Assembly (NCBI RefSeq): GCF_000364445.2
Contig: NZ_CP043538.1
Span: 6,219,447-6,283,446 of the forward strand
Direction of reading: 5' to 3'
From: Methylobacterium mesophilicum SR1.6/6
GTDB taxonomy: Bacteria; Pseudomonadota; Alphaproteobacteria; Rhizobiales; Beijerinckiaceae
DNA length: 64,000 nucleotides
The notes beneath the pieces are model-generated. The model was not told the DNA's origin, ran no database searches, and saw only the letters and a program-made list of their open reading frames with translations. Positions within the stretch are counted from its first letter, which is position 1. Each line of letters opens with the position of its first letter. A program made the translations under genes and the position numbers. This document shows positions 23,122 to 31,672 of this stretch, piece after piece.

Positions 23122-24102
23122 TTGTCCGATGTCACGCCCCATCTCGGCCTGCCGCTGATCGCGGCGAGCCAGGCCCAGAAGCACGTCACCCACAACGAGG
23201 CGCTCGGCCTCCTCGACGCCCTGGTCCAGCTCGCCTGCCTGGACAAGGATCTGACCGCGCCGCCGCCGAGCCCAGCCGACGGCGACCGGTACCTCGTGTC
23301 CGCGGCCGATCCCGGGGGTGCCTGGGCCGGTCTCGCGGGGCATGTCGTCCGCTACGCCGACGGCGTCTGGACCGGCTCGGCGCCGCGGGCCGGCTGGTTC
23401 GCCTACCTGATCGACGAGGCCGACCTCTACGTCTTCGACGGCGCGGCCTGGACGAGCTTCCGCCGGAGCCTCGCGGCGATCGAGCGCGTGAGCCGCCTCG
23501 GCATCAACACGGGTGCGGATTCCGACAACCGCCTCGCCGTCAAATCGGACGCGGCGCTGCTCACCTGGGACGACGCCACGCCGGGCTCCGGGGACATGCG
23601 GGTGTCCGTCAACAAGAAGTCCGCCGCACGGGACGCGGCCCTGGTCTTCGAGACCGGCTACGCCGCCCGGGCACTGCTCGGCCTCCTCGGCAGCGACGAT
23701 TTCAGCCTCAAGGTCTCGGCGGACGGCGCCGCCTACGCCACGGCGCTCACCGCCTCGGCGAACACCGGCGGGATCGACTTCGCCTCGTCCGAGACCGCGC
23801 TGGCCTCCGGGGCGACCACCGATCTCGGCGGCACCGGCACGCGGCGCGTGCTCGTCACCGGGACGGCGACGATCACCAGCTTCGGCGCGGTGCCCGACCG
23901 GGAGCGGCTCGTGCGCTTCGCCGCGGGCGCGCGGCTGGTCCACGACGCGGGCAAGCTCGCGCTGCCGACCCGGGCCGACATCGTCACGGCGGCCGACGAC
24001 ACCTGCCTCGCCCTCTCGGACGCGGCGGGCCGCTGGCGCGTGTGGCACTACCAGCGGGCCGACGGCACGCCGCTGGCGGCCGGGGTGCGGGCGGCTGCAT
24101 GA
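23122..24102 (+). CDS. DUF2793 tail fibre-like protein
   Basis: 326 residues from a TTG at 23122, supported by CGGAGGTG (23111-23118); no ATG lies nearer. The N-terminal 150 residues are a DUF2793 domain (TPHLGLPLIAASQAQKHVTHNEAL, then LVQLACLDKDLTAPP, DGDRYLVSAAD and WFAYLIDEADLYVFDG). The C-terminal part is repetitive beta-rich sequence of the kind found in fibre or receptor-binding tips. DUF2793 proteins occur in alphaproteobacterial phages and, as I recall, in the separately encoded RcGTA tail fibre. Here the gene follows g15 by 16 bp, so it is likely co-expressed. Confidence 0.82.
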   Translation: MSDVTPHLGLPLIAASQAQKHVTHNEALGLLDALVQLACLDKDLTAPPPSPADGDRYLVSAADPGGAWAGLAGHVVRYADGVWTGSAPRAGWFAYLIDEADLYVFDGAAWTSFRRSLAAIERVSRLGINTGADSDNRLAVKSDAALLTWDDATPGSGDMRVSVNKKSAARDAALVFETGYAARALLGLLGSDDFSLKVSADGAAYATALTASANTGGIDFASSETALASGATTDLGGTGTRRVLVTGTATITSFGAVPDRERLVRFAAGARLVHDAGKLALPTRADIVTAADDTCLALSDAAGRWRVWHYQRADGTPLAAGVRAAA

Positions 24103-24142
24103 ACGTGCCGCGCCATCTCGTTCTTCGATGAACCCACCGTCG

Positions 24143-24175
24143 TTCCGGGCTCGCCTGCGGCGCCCTGGAATGACG
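24143..24175. repeat. Interspersed repeat element (copy 2, single arm)
   Basis: A 33-bp element from TTCCGGGCTCGCC to GGAATGACG. It matches the right arm at 9803-9835 with one difference. It lies in the short gap after the DUF2793 gene, before the convergent SGNH hydrolase gene. Confidence 0.75.
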
Positions 24176-24191
24176 GGCGCGGTCGCTCCGC

Positions 24192-24746
24192 TCACCCCGG
24201 CACCAGCGCCGCCAGCATGACCGGCTCGATCGCCGCGTAGCCGGCCGCGTTCAGGTGGATGCCGTCGTCGGTCAGCGCCGGGCGGAGCGCCCCGGAGGCG
24301 GTGGCGAGCGGCGCGTGATACTCGATGAGCCGGGCGGACCCCGCCGCGCAGGTGGCGTGCAGCCACGCGTTCAGGGCGCGGATGCGCGCCACCGGCCGCA
24401 ATTCGGGCCGCCAGCCCCAGAAGTCGCTCGGCATCACGCTGCCGATCCAGAGCGGGAGCCCGGCCTCGAAGGCGAGCCGGCCCATGGCGAGGATGTTCTC
24501 GCGGATCGCGGCGTCCGTGACCGGGCCGTCGACCTCGGCGATGTCGTTGATCCCGCAGAGCAGGTGAACGCCGCGCGCACCGCCCGCATCCCGCAGGAAG
24601 CGGGCCCGGATCTGTCCGCTCGTCTCGCCCGGCACCCCCCGGGCCAGGAAGCCGTGGCGCGCGAAGGTCTCGGCCCGCGCGAGGCCCCAGGCCGCGGTGA
24701 TCGAATCGCCGATGAACACCAGCGGCCTGTCCTGTCCGCGTCCCAC
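24192..24746 (-). CDS. SGNH/GDSL-family hydrolase
   Basis: 184 residues from a GTG at 24746; an ATG at 24848 would overlap the lysozyme gene and is less likely. The nucleophile Ser is in VFIGDSITAAWG near the N-terminus, the oxyanion Gly/Asn are in GVPGETS and LLCGINDIAE, and the catalytic His is in DDGIHLNAAGYAAIEP. This is the complete SGNH block I-II-III-V set. Such enzymes are lipases, esterases or carbohydrate acetylesterases. The absence of a signal peptide suggests a cytoplasmic enzyme or a particle component. Being next to the DUF2793 fibre, a deacetylase acting on surface polysaccharide is possible, but it lies on the opposite strand. Confidence 0.8.
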   Translation of the reverse strand: MGRGQDRPLVFIGDSITAAWGLARAETFARHGFLARGVPGETSGQIRARFLRDAGGARGVHLLCGINDIAEVDGPVTDAAIRENILAMGRLAFEAGLPLWIGSVMPSDFWGWRPELRPVARIRALNAWLHATCAAGSARLIEYHAPLATASGALRPALTDDGIHLNAAGYAAIEPVMLAALVPG

Positions 24747-24830
24747 GATCCACCCCGCCCGCGCCGCCCGAGGGCGTGTCCCGCAGGGCCTTAGCCCGGC
24801 CGCGGCCGGCCCGCCATGAGGGGAACCCAC

Positions 24831-25343
24831 ATGAAGACCGTCCCACATGGCCCGGCGCAGGACGGCGTCTTCGCCTCCGAATGCCGCCGCCTCGGGCCCC
24901 GCCTGATGCGCGACCTCGGCCTGACCGCCGTGCAGGCCGCGGGCCTCCTCGGGAATCTCGGCCATGAGAGCGGCGGGTTCCGCCACCTTCAGGAGATCGC
25001 CCCGACGGTCGCCGGCGCCCGCGGGGGCTGGGGACTCGCCCAGTGGACGGGGCCGCGGCGCATCGCGATGGAGGCGTGGTGCCGGGCGCGCGGCCTCGAT
25101 CCTGCGGCCCCGGAGGCGGCCTACGGTTATCTCTGCGCGGAACTGCGCAGCACCGAGGCCCCGGCGCTGGCCGTCCTGCAGACGGCCGCGACGCTCGAGG
25201 CCGCCACCGAGGCGGTCTGCCGCCGCTTCGAGCGGCCCGGCATCGTGGCGCTGCCGAGCCGCCTCGCCTGGGCCCGCCGGGCGCTCGCCGCCCTCGGCGG
25301 CGGTGACGCTCCCGCGCCGCCCGGATCCCGCGGCGCCGGCTGA
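24831..25343 (+). CDS. Phage lysozyme-type endolysin
   Basis: 170 residues from the ATG at 24831, preceded by GAGGGGAA; an ATG at 24816 precedes that site and is rejected. The sequence LMRDLGLTAVQAAGLLGNLGHESGGF followed by GWGLAQWTGPRR is the phage tail lysozyme domain signature, with the probable catalytic Glu in GHESGGF (about residue 43). The C-terminal half (LCAELRSTEAPALAVL, EAVCRRFERPG) is also typical. There is no signal peptide, so a holin would be needed for release, and holin-like proteins follow. In Rhodobacter the GTA lysis genes lie at another locus; here they trail the structural cluster. Confidence 0.85.
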   Translation: MKTVPHGPAQDGVFASECRRLGPRLMRDLGLTAVQAAGLLGNLGHESGGFRHLQEIAPTVAGARGGWGLAQWTGPRRIAMEAWCRARGLDPAAPEAAYGYLCAELRSTEAPALAVLQTAATLEAATEAVCRRFERPGIVALPSRLAWARRALAALGGGDAPAPPGSRGAG

Positions 25344-25410
25344 GCCGCACCCGCGCAAGCCGTTCCCGAGCCGGCCGGGTCCGCCGCGCGCCTGACAACG
25401 GAGACCGCCC

Positions 25411-25953
25411 ATGACGCACCGCATCCGAGCGGGGCTCGCGCTCGCCTGCGCCGCCCTCGCGTTCGCCGCCCTGCTGCCGCCCGCGCAGGCGGGGGATGCG
25501 TCCGCCGCGGCCGTGAGCGTGCCGTGGGGCGACTGGCTGGTCGCCCTGCTTCAGCCGGTCTCGGCCGTGCTGGTGCCGATCGCCGCCGCGGCGGTGACGG
25601 CCGGCGTCGCCCGGGTCGCGCCCTGGGCCGCCTCCGTGCTGACCCGGGACCGGGTCGAGGCGGCGATCCGGGCGGGGGCCGCCTACGGTCAGAACGCCGT
25701 GGCCGGCGCGGCGAAGGGCCGGACGGTCAGCGTCGATCTCGGCGCCGCGGTCGTGGCCGCCGGCGCCCGGCACGTGCTCGCCACCGCGCCGGCCCGCGTG
25801 GTGCGGCGTGCGGGCGGCCCGGAGGGTGTCGCCGCCCGCATCTTCCGGGCGCTGCCCCTCGACCCGCAGGCCAGCGCCGCCAACGTCCTCGCCCCGGCGC
25901 TGACGCAGCTGCAGGTGGCCCCGACGCGGAAGACCGCCGCGCGACGCGGCTGA
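25411..25953 (+). CDS. Holin-like membrane protein
   Basis: 180 residues. There is a signal-peptide-like hydrophobic N-terminus (LALACAALAFAALLPPAQAG, residues about 8-28), then one strong transmembrane segment (LLQPVSAVLVPIAAAAVTAGVARV, about residues 45-70). A soluble helical region VEAAIRAGAAYGQNAVAGAAKG follows, resembling LLH-type phage holins, then a basic C-terminus. It follows the endolysin and precedes a second small membrane protein, so a holin role is reasonable but inferred from context and topology only. Confidence 0.6.
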   Translation: MTHRIRAGLALACAALAFAALLPPAQAGDASAAAVSVPWGDWLVALLQPVSAVLVPIAAAAVTAGVARVAPWAASVLTRDRVEAAIRAGAAYGQNAVAGAAKGRTVSVDLGAAVVAAGARHVLATAPARVVRRAGGPEGVAARIFRALPLDPQASAANVLAPALTQLQVAPTRKTAARRG

Positions 25954-26028
25954 GGCACCGCCGGCTTCCGGCACCCGCACGGCCGGGCGCTTCCGCGCGC
26001 CCGGCCCACCCTGGGACAGGGGAAGGTC

Positions 26029-26364
26029 ATGACCAACATCCGCAGGCCCGCCGCCGAGCCCGGCGAGGACGAGGTCGGTTCCGGCGCCCTCGGAGGCCGT
26101 GCCCGGACGATCCGCTTCCCGCCTTTCTGGCACGCGTGGTTCGCGCGCCAGACCGTGCCGCGCCTCGCCGCGCTGGACGAACTGGTGGACGAGCAGATCG
26201 AGCGGCGGGCGCTGCGCCGCTATCTGCGCCGGCTCAAGCACGCGACGGTGCTGGCCTTCGTCGCGGCGGCCACGGCCGCACACTGGTTCTCGGATCAGAT
26301 CGCGTGGCTCGTGGAGCGCATCCCCGCCCTGCGGGCCCTCTGGGCGCTTGTCGTGGGAGGTTGA
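26029..26364 (+). CDS. Small single-span membrane protein of the lysis cassette
   Basis: 111 residues, start at ATG 26029 behind GGGGAAGG. The N-terminal 75 residues are soluble and charged (RARTIRFPPFWHAWFARQTVPRLAALDELVDEQIERRALRRYL). A transmembrane segment follows (HATVLAFVAAATAAHWF, about residues 70-87), then a short amphipathic tail. Comparable small proteins sit beside holin and lysozyme genes in alphaproteobacterial prophages. I do not recognise a named family; holin accessory or spanin are possibilities. Confidence 0.6.
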   Translation: MTNIRRPAAEPGEDEVGSGALGGRARTIRFPPFWHAWFARQTVPRLAALDELVDEQIERRALRRYLRRLKHATVLAFVAAATAAHWFSDQIAWLVERIPALRALWALVVGG

Positions 26365-26365
26365 G

Positions 26366-26587
26366 ATGAACCTGTGCCGGGACCGGATCCTCGACCGCCT
26401 CTGGCTCGCCCTCTCGGGCGCCGCGGCCCTGTCGGCCGCGCTCCAGGCGGGGGCGCAGATCGGAGCCCGCCCCTGCTCCTCCGGCGGCCCTTTCCTCGCC
26501 GCGCAGGCGACCGCGTCCGACATGCCGGCGCGGACGGCGCTGAGCGCCGCGGGGTGCCGCGACGCGCATCCCGGCGGGCTTCGATGA
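26366..26587 (+). CDS. Small hypothetical membrane protein
   Basis: 73 residues from the ATG at 26366, overlapping the end of the previous gene's region by spacing only (TGAGATG) and preceded by GGGAGG, so it is coupled to it. One hydrophobic segment (LWLALSGAAALSAALQAGAQIG, about residues 12-33) is followed by a short tail with two cysteines. A spanin-like or lipoprotein role cannot be shown; no lipobox is evident. It is the last gene of the putative lysis group. Confidence 0.45.
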   Translation: MNLCRDRILDRLWLALSGAAALSAALQAGAQIGARPCSSGGPFLAAQATASDMPARTALSAAGCRDAHPGGLR

Positions 26588-26774
26588 GGGGCTCCGCTTG
26601 CCTGTGCGAACCGGTCGACGCGGCGGAACCTGGCGGCGCCTCGGCCGTAATGCCGGCACGATGCCGCGCACCGTCCGATCGTCCTCCGTCCCGCAGGCCA
26701 GCCCGGTCGCCGCGCGGCGCTTACGGCCCCGTATTCAGGACGCATTCAGTGCCCTCGGCGCACATCTCCTGGCA

Positions 26775-27146
26775 ATGCGCTACGCCATCGCCCTCGTCGC
26801 CATCAGCCTGACCGCCGCGGCCCTCGCCGCGGGCGGCCTCGGCACCATGGCGGATGACGGGCCGGCCCCGCAGACGGGCGCGGTCTCCGGGCAGGCGCCC
26901 CTGCGGATCGAGACCTGCCTGTCGCCGGCCGACATGCGCGAGGAGGTCGGCGAGCGGCGGGTGATCCCGCCCGTGGCGGCGATCCGCGCGGCCCGCACGG
27001 TGATCCCCCGGGCCGAGATCCAGCGGGCGAGCCTCTGCCGTTACGAGGACACCCTCGTCTACATGCTCACCGCCTTGCGCCGGGACGGTCATTTCGTGCA
27101 CGTGATCGTCGACGCGCGCACCGGCAGCGTGGCTGGACAGTATTGA
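26775..27146 (+). CDS. PepSY-domain periplasmic protein (FeuN-like position)
   Basis: 123 residues from the ATG at 26775, where a signal peptide begins (MRYAIALVAISLTAAALAAG); the longer upstream frame is arginine-rich and unlikely. The mature part contains CLSPADMREEVGERRVIPPVAAIRAAR, two cysteines that could form a disulfide, and a PepSY-like end (HVIVDARTGSVAGQY). It lies 35 bp upstream of an OmpR-type regulator. In Sinorhizobium a small periplasmic protein, FeuN, encoded beside feuPQ restrains that two-component system. The genomic position here suggests the same job, but the similarity is not proven. Confidence 0.7.
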   Translation: MRYAIALVAISLTAAALAAGGLGTMADDGPAPQTGAVSGQAPLRIETCLSPADMREEVGERRVIPPVAAIRAARTVIPRAEIQRASLCRYEDTLVYMLTALRRDGHFVHVIVDARTGSVAGQY

Positions 27147-27181
27147 GCGGGCGCCGAAACCGTTTCGGAGGGGAGTGAGCC

Positions 27182-27859
<678 letters not shown>

Positions 27860-27864
27860 GGGCC

Positions 27865-29016
27865 GTGTCGGCCCCCGGCACGCTGCCCGCCGTGTTCATG
27901 CGCGGCGGCACCAGCAAGGCCCTGATGTTGCACAGGCGCGACGTGCCGGGCGACCTCGCCGCCTGGGAGCCGGTCTTCCTCTCCGCCATGGACAGCCCCG
28001 ACCCGTTCGGCCGTCAGCTCAACGGCATGGGCGGCGGCGTCTCCTCGGTGTCGAAGATCTGCGTGATCGAGCGTTCCGCGCGGCCGGACGCCGACATCGA
28101 CTACACCTTCGTGCAGGTGGTGGTCCGCGACGGGCGGATCGACCTCTCGGGCAATTGCGGCAACATGCTCGCGGCGGTCGGGCCCTTCGCGGTGGACGAG
28201 GGGCTGGTCGAGGGTCCGGACGGCCCGGTGAGCCTGCGGATCTACAACACCAACACGCGCAAGCTGATCGAGTCCAGCTTCGCCGTTGAGGGCGGCCGCA
28301 GCGTCTATCGCGGCGACCTCGCGATCCCCGGCGTCGCCGGCACGGGCGCACCGATCCGCCTCGACTTCGTCGATCCGGGCGGCGCGACGACGGGCCGGCT
28401 CTTGCCGACCGGCGTGGTTCGCCAGACCCTCGACGTGTCCGGCCTCGGCCCGATCGAGGCCTCGCTGGTGGACGCGGCCAATGCCTGCGTCTTCGTCCGC
28501 GCCGCCGATCTCGGGCTCGCCGGCACCGAGCTGCCCGCCGCCCTGGAGGCGGTGCCCGGTCTCCTCGATCGGCTCGCTAAGATCCGCCGGGTCGCCTCCG
28601 TGGCGATGGGCATCGCGCCGGATCTCGATGCGGCGGCCCGCATCGTCCACGTGCCCTTCGTGGGGCTGGTGTCGCCGCCGCAGGAGGCCGCCAGCCTCTC
28701 GGGGGAGACGATCCGCGCCGCCGCGGTCGACCTGACCGCCCGCGTCATCTCCAACGGCGTGCCGCATCAGGCGCTGCCGCTCACCGCCACCCTGTGCCTC
28801 GCGGTGGCCGCCCGAATCGAAGGCAGCCTCGTCCACGAGGCGGCCCGCGCCACGGAGGCGGCCCTGCGCGTCGGCATGCCGTCCGGGGTCCTCACCGCCG
28901 ACGCCGCCGTCACGCGCGACGGTGACACGTGGCGGGCCGAGCGGGGCGCGTTCTTCCGCACGGCGCGGCCGCTGATGCGGGGCGCGGTGTATGTCGACGC
29001 GCCGGTTCCCCGCTGA
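27865..29016 (+). CDS. PrpF-family isomerase (AcnD-accessory / aconitate isomerase type)
   Basis: 383 residues from a GTG at 27865, only 5 bp after the regulator stop. The N-terminus LPAVFMRGGTSKALMLHRRD is diagnostic of the PrpF family, which has a diaminopimelate-epimerase fold. The active-site region includes GMGGGVSSVSKICVI (catalytic Lys) and DLSGNCGNMLAAVGPF (catalytic Cys, about residue 95). Members isomerise 2-methyl-aconitate, trans-aconitate or 4-oxalomesaconate; the substrate cannot be settled here because no prpB, prpC or acnD genes are nearby. It may be part of the island that separates the regulator from its kinase or the last remnant of the ancestral order. Confidence 0.85.
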   Translation: MSAPGTLPAVFMRGGTSKALMLHRRDVPGDLAAWEPVFLSAMDSPDPFGRQLNGMGGGVSSVSKICVIERSARPDADIDYTFVQVVVRDGRIDLSGNCGNMLAAVGPFAVDEGLVEGPDGPVSLRIYNTNTRKLIESSFAVEGGRSVYRGDLAIPGVAGTGAPIRLDFVDPGGATTGRLLPTGVVRQTLDVSGLGPIEASLVDAANACVFVRAADLGLAGTELPAALEAVPGLLDRLAKIRRVASVAMGIAPDLDAAARIVHVPFVGLVSPPQEAASLSGETIRAAAVDLTARVISNGVPHQALPLTATLCLAVAARIEGSLVHEAARATEAALRVGMPSGVLTADAAVTRDGDTWRAERGAFFRTARPLMRGAVYVDAPVPR

Positions 29017-29058
29017 CGCGCCGCGATACGGCGGGCGAGGCCGAGGGCGCCGGACCGG

Positions 29059-29991
29059 TTACGGCCGGGCCGTCGCCGCGGCGCGGCCGGGATCCGCGTC
29101 CATGCCGGTGCTCCGGAACTCCGTCGGGCTGATCCCGTAGGCGCGCCGGAAGACCTTGGCGAAGTAGTTGGGGTCTGGATATCCGCACCCGCGGGAGACG
29201 GCCTTGATGCTGATCTGGCCGTTGGCCAGCAGGCGGGCCGCCAAGTCCATCCGTTGCCGGGCCACGAACTCGGCCGGCGCCACGCCCTTGCTGCGGGCGA
29301 ACAGGCGGCTGAAACGCGATCGGCTCACGCCGGCGACCCCCGCCAGCGTCTCGATGTCGAGCGCCGCATCCAGATTCGCGCCGATGAAGGCGACGGTGCG
29401 GTCGACGGCGTCGTTCCCCGTCGCGGCGTCGCTCCGCTCCGCGCGGGCCATCACGTCGTCGTGGACCAGCATGATCGCCCGGTAGGCGAGACTGGAGGCC
29501 TGCCCCGCGCCCGGCACGGGCGCCCGCAGCGATGTGCAGACCGCCGCGAGGGCATCCACCGTCTCGGTCCGCAGGCGGAAGATCGGACCGGCCGACCGCA
29601 GGATCGCCCGGTTGAGGCGCAGGGCCTCCCGGCCGGTGACCGCGATCCAGAAGAACGACCAGTCCTCGCCCGGCTCGATCCAGTAGCGATGGGCGTGCGG
29701 GATCGAGACCAGCATGGTCTGCCCGGCCTCCGGCCGCCACAGGCGCCGCTCGTAGCGCAGGCGCCCCCGGCCGGCGACCGTGTGCTGCAGCACGGAGAAC
29801 GGGGCCTGACCGCGCTTCAGCCCGTCCCAGTCGTAGGAGCCAGGAAGCGCCCGCTCGTACCCGGCGCTCGTCGGCATGACGTGGAAGCCGCCGTGCCGAA
29901 GCGGGAACGAGATGTCTCTGCGGAACGGCCCCGCCTGCACCAGCGCATCGAGCACAAGATTACCCGCGAAGGTTCTAATTTCCTCTACCAC
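29059..29991 (-). CDS. AraC-family transcriptional regulator of the sugar module
   Basis: 310 residues from a GTG at 29991. The N-terminal sensing half (about 1-150) contains a cupin-like segment (LQHTVAGRGRLRYERRLWRPEAGQTMLVSIPHAHRYW). The C-terminal half has the two AraC helix-turn-helices: DIETLAGVAGVSRSRFSRLFARSKGVAPAEFVARQRM and AVSRGCGYPDPNYFAKVFRRAYGISPTEFR. It is divergent from the GH4 gene across a 97-bp gap that is AT-richer than its surroundings, so it probably controls the glycosidase and ABC genes in response to their sugar. Confidence 0.92.
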   Translation of the reverse strand: MVEEIRTFAGNLVLDALVQAGPFRRDISFPLRHGGFHVMPTSAGYERALPGSYDWDGLKRGQAPFSVLQHTVAGRGRLRYERRLWRPEAGQTMLVSIPHAHRYWIEPGEDWSFFWIAVTGREALRLNRAILRSAGPIFRLRTETVDALAAVCTSLRAPVPGAGQASSLAYRAIMLVHDDVMARAERSDAATGNDAVDRTVAFIGANLDAALDIETLAGVAGVSRSRFSRLFARSKGVAPAEFVARQRMDLAARLLANGQISIKAVSRGCGYPDPNYFAKVFRRAYGISPTEFRSTGMDADPGRAAATARP

Positions 29992-30088
29992 GGTCCGGGC
30001 GCCGATCGTAGCGTCGTCTCATAGCAAGAAGAAGATCTCCGGAAATAGTCCGTGCGACGTGACATCTCGCGGATCGTGGGAGGACGGG

Positions 30089-31582
30089 ATGGCCAATTTC
30101 AAGATCGCCATCATCGGCGCCGGGAGCGTCGGTTTTACGCGAACGTTAGTACGAGATATTCTGTGCGTGCCCGAACTGCACGATATCGAGGTCGCCCTGA
30201 CCGATATCAACGAGCGTAATCTCGGGATGATCGCGGAGATCCTCAACCGGATGATCTCCGCCAACGGGCTGCCGACCAAGATCTCGGCCACCACGGACCG
30301 GCGCGAGGCGCTGGCTGGCGCCCGGTACGTCATCAACTGCACCCGCATCGGGGGCCTGGAGGCCTTCGCGGAGGATATCCGGATCCCGCTTCGCTACGGC
30401 GTCGACCAGTGCGTCGGGGACACGCTCTGCGCCGGCGGCATCCTGTACGGGCAGCGCTCGATCGCGGCGCTCCTCGACTTCTGCAGGGACATCCGCGCGG
30501 TCGCCGAGCCGGGCGCCCGCCTGCTGAACTACGCCAACCCGATGGCGATGAACACCTGGGCGGCGATCGACTACGGCGGGGTGGACACGATCGGCCTGTG
30601 CCACGGCATCCAGCACGGCTGGAAGCAGATCGCCGAAGTCCTCGGCGCCGAGGACCCGCACGAGATCGAGTACGTCTGCACCGGGATCAACCATCAGACC
30701 TGGTACGTCGACATCCGCTGGCGCGGCCGGCGCGTGCCGGCCGAGGAACTGCTGGCCGCCTACGAGCGGCATCCGGTGATCTCCAGGCAGGAGAAGGTCC
30801 GGATCGACGTCCTGCGCCGGTTCGGCGTCTACTCGACCGAGTCCAACGGGCACCTGTCCGAGTACCTGCCCTGGTACCGCAAGCGTCCCGACGAGATCGC
30901 GCGCTGGATCGACCTCTCGGACTGGATCCACGGCGAGACCGGGGGCTGCCTGCGGGTCTGCACCGAGGGGCGGAACTGGTTCGAGCACGAGTTCCCGCAG
31001 TACCTCGCCAGTTCCAGCCGGATCATCGACCCGGCCCGCAGGACCGTCGAGCACGCCAGCTACATCATCGAGGCGCTGGAGACCGGGCGGGTCTATCGCG
31101 GCCACTTCAACGTCAAGAACAACGGCCTGATCTCGAATCTCCCCGCGGACGCCATCGTCGAGAGCACCGGGTTCGTCGACCGGCTCGGCCTCAACATGGT
31201 CGCGGGCCTGAGCCTGTCCGATGCCTGCGCGGCGCCCTGCATCGCGTCCATCAACGTCCAGCGGATGTCGGTCAAGGCGGCGGTGACCGGTGACCTCGAC
31301 CTGCTGAAGCAGGCGGTGCTGAACGACCCGCTGGTGGGCGCGGTCTGCATGCCTGACGAGGTCTGGCAGATGGTCGACGAGATGGTCGTCGCCCAGGCCG
31401 CGTGGTTGCCGCAATACGCGGGGGCCATCGAGGGGGCGAAACGGCGGCTGGCGAACGCGACGGTGCGGCGCAGGGACTGGGCCGGGGCCGCGCGGCTCCC
31501 GGTGCGGTCGGTCGAGGAGATCCGGACCGCGCAGCGCACCGGCAACGAGACCGTCGCGCCGGACGAGCAGATCGTCGCCTGA
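30089..31582 (+). CDS. Glycoside hydrolase family 4 enzyme (MelA-like alpha-galactosidase)
   Basis: 497 residues from the ATG at 30089, behind GGGAGG (30078-30083). GH4 enzymes need NAD+ and Mn2+ and work by a redox-assisted elimination. The Rossmann NAD site is IIGAGSVGFTRTLVRD at the N-terminus, followed by VALTDINERNL. The metal site includes GLCHGIQHG (Cys/His, about residues 172-180) and TGINHQTWYVD. The combination resembles MelA-type alpha-galactosidases more than 6-phospho-glycosidases, and an ABC (not PTS) importer alongside also argues for a free sugar. It would hydrolyse imported alpha-galactosides in the cytoplasm. Confidence 0.88.
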   Translation: MANFKIAIIGAGSVGFTRTLVRDILCVPELHDIEVALTDINERNLGMIAEILNRMISANGLPTKISATTDRREALAGARYVINCTRIGGLEAFAEDIRIPLRYGVDQCVGDTLCAGGILYGQRSIAALLDFCRDIRAVAEPGARLLNYANPMAMNTWAAIDYGGVDTIGLCHGIQHGWKQIAEVLGAEDPHEIEYVCTGINHQTWYVDIRWRGRRVPAEELLAAYERHPVISRQEKVRIDVLRRFGVYSTESNGHLSEYLPWYRKRPDEIARWIDLSDWIHGETGGCLRVCTEGRNWFEHEFPQYLASSSRIIDPARRTVEHASYIIEALETGRVYRGHFNVKNNGLISNLPADAIVESTGFVDRLGLNMVAGLSLSDACAAPCIASINVQRMSVKAAVTGDLDLLKQAVLNDPLVGAVCMPDEVWQMVDEMVVAQAAWLPQYAGAIEGAKRRLANATVRRRDWAGAARLPVRSVEEIRTAQRTGNETVAPDEQIVA

Positions 31583-31619
31583 GACACCGGCCGTCCAAGA
31601 AAAAGCCAAGCGCAAAAAG

Positions 31620-31654
31620 CCAAGACCTAGAAACCAAGACCTAGAAACCAAGAC
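31620..31654. repeat. Two and a half tandem 14-bp repeats
   Basis: CCAAGACCTAGAAA at 31620-31633 and again at 31634-31647, then CCAAGAC at 31648-31654. Related AAAAAGCCAAG units lie just upstream (31600-31621). The block fills much of the 90-bp gap between the GH4 and binding-protein genes and is purine-rich and AT-richer than the genome. It ends 10 bp before the GGGGGAGGA ribosome binding site of the next gene. Confidence 0.85.
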
Positions 31655-31672
31655 TTTTCGGGGGAGGACACC

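Noticed and set aside
4043..26587. An active temperate prophage
   Set aside because: No integrase, repressor, replication, excision or attachment site is visible, and the gene order and short g11 match a GTA, not a phage genome. I cannot exclude an integrase outside the window.
22942..26745. 1267-residue minus-strand ORF
   Set aside because: Composition is Arg/Gly/Ala-rich without domains; it is the antisense of the DUF2793 and lysis genes.
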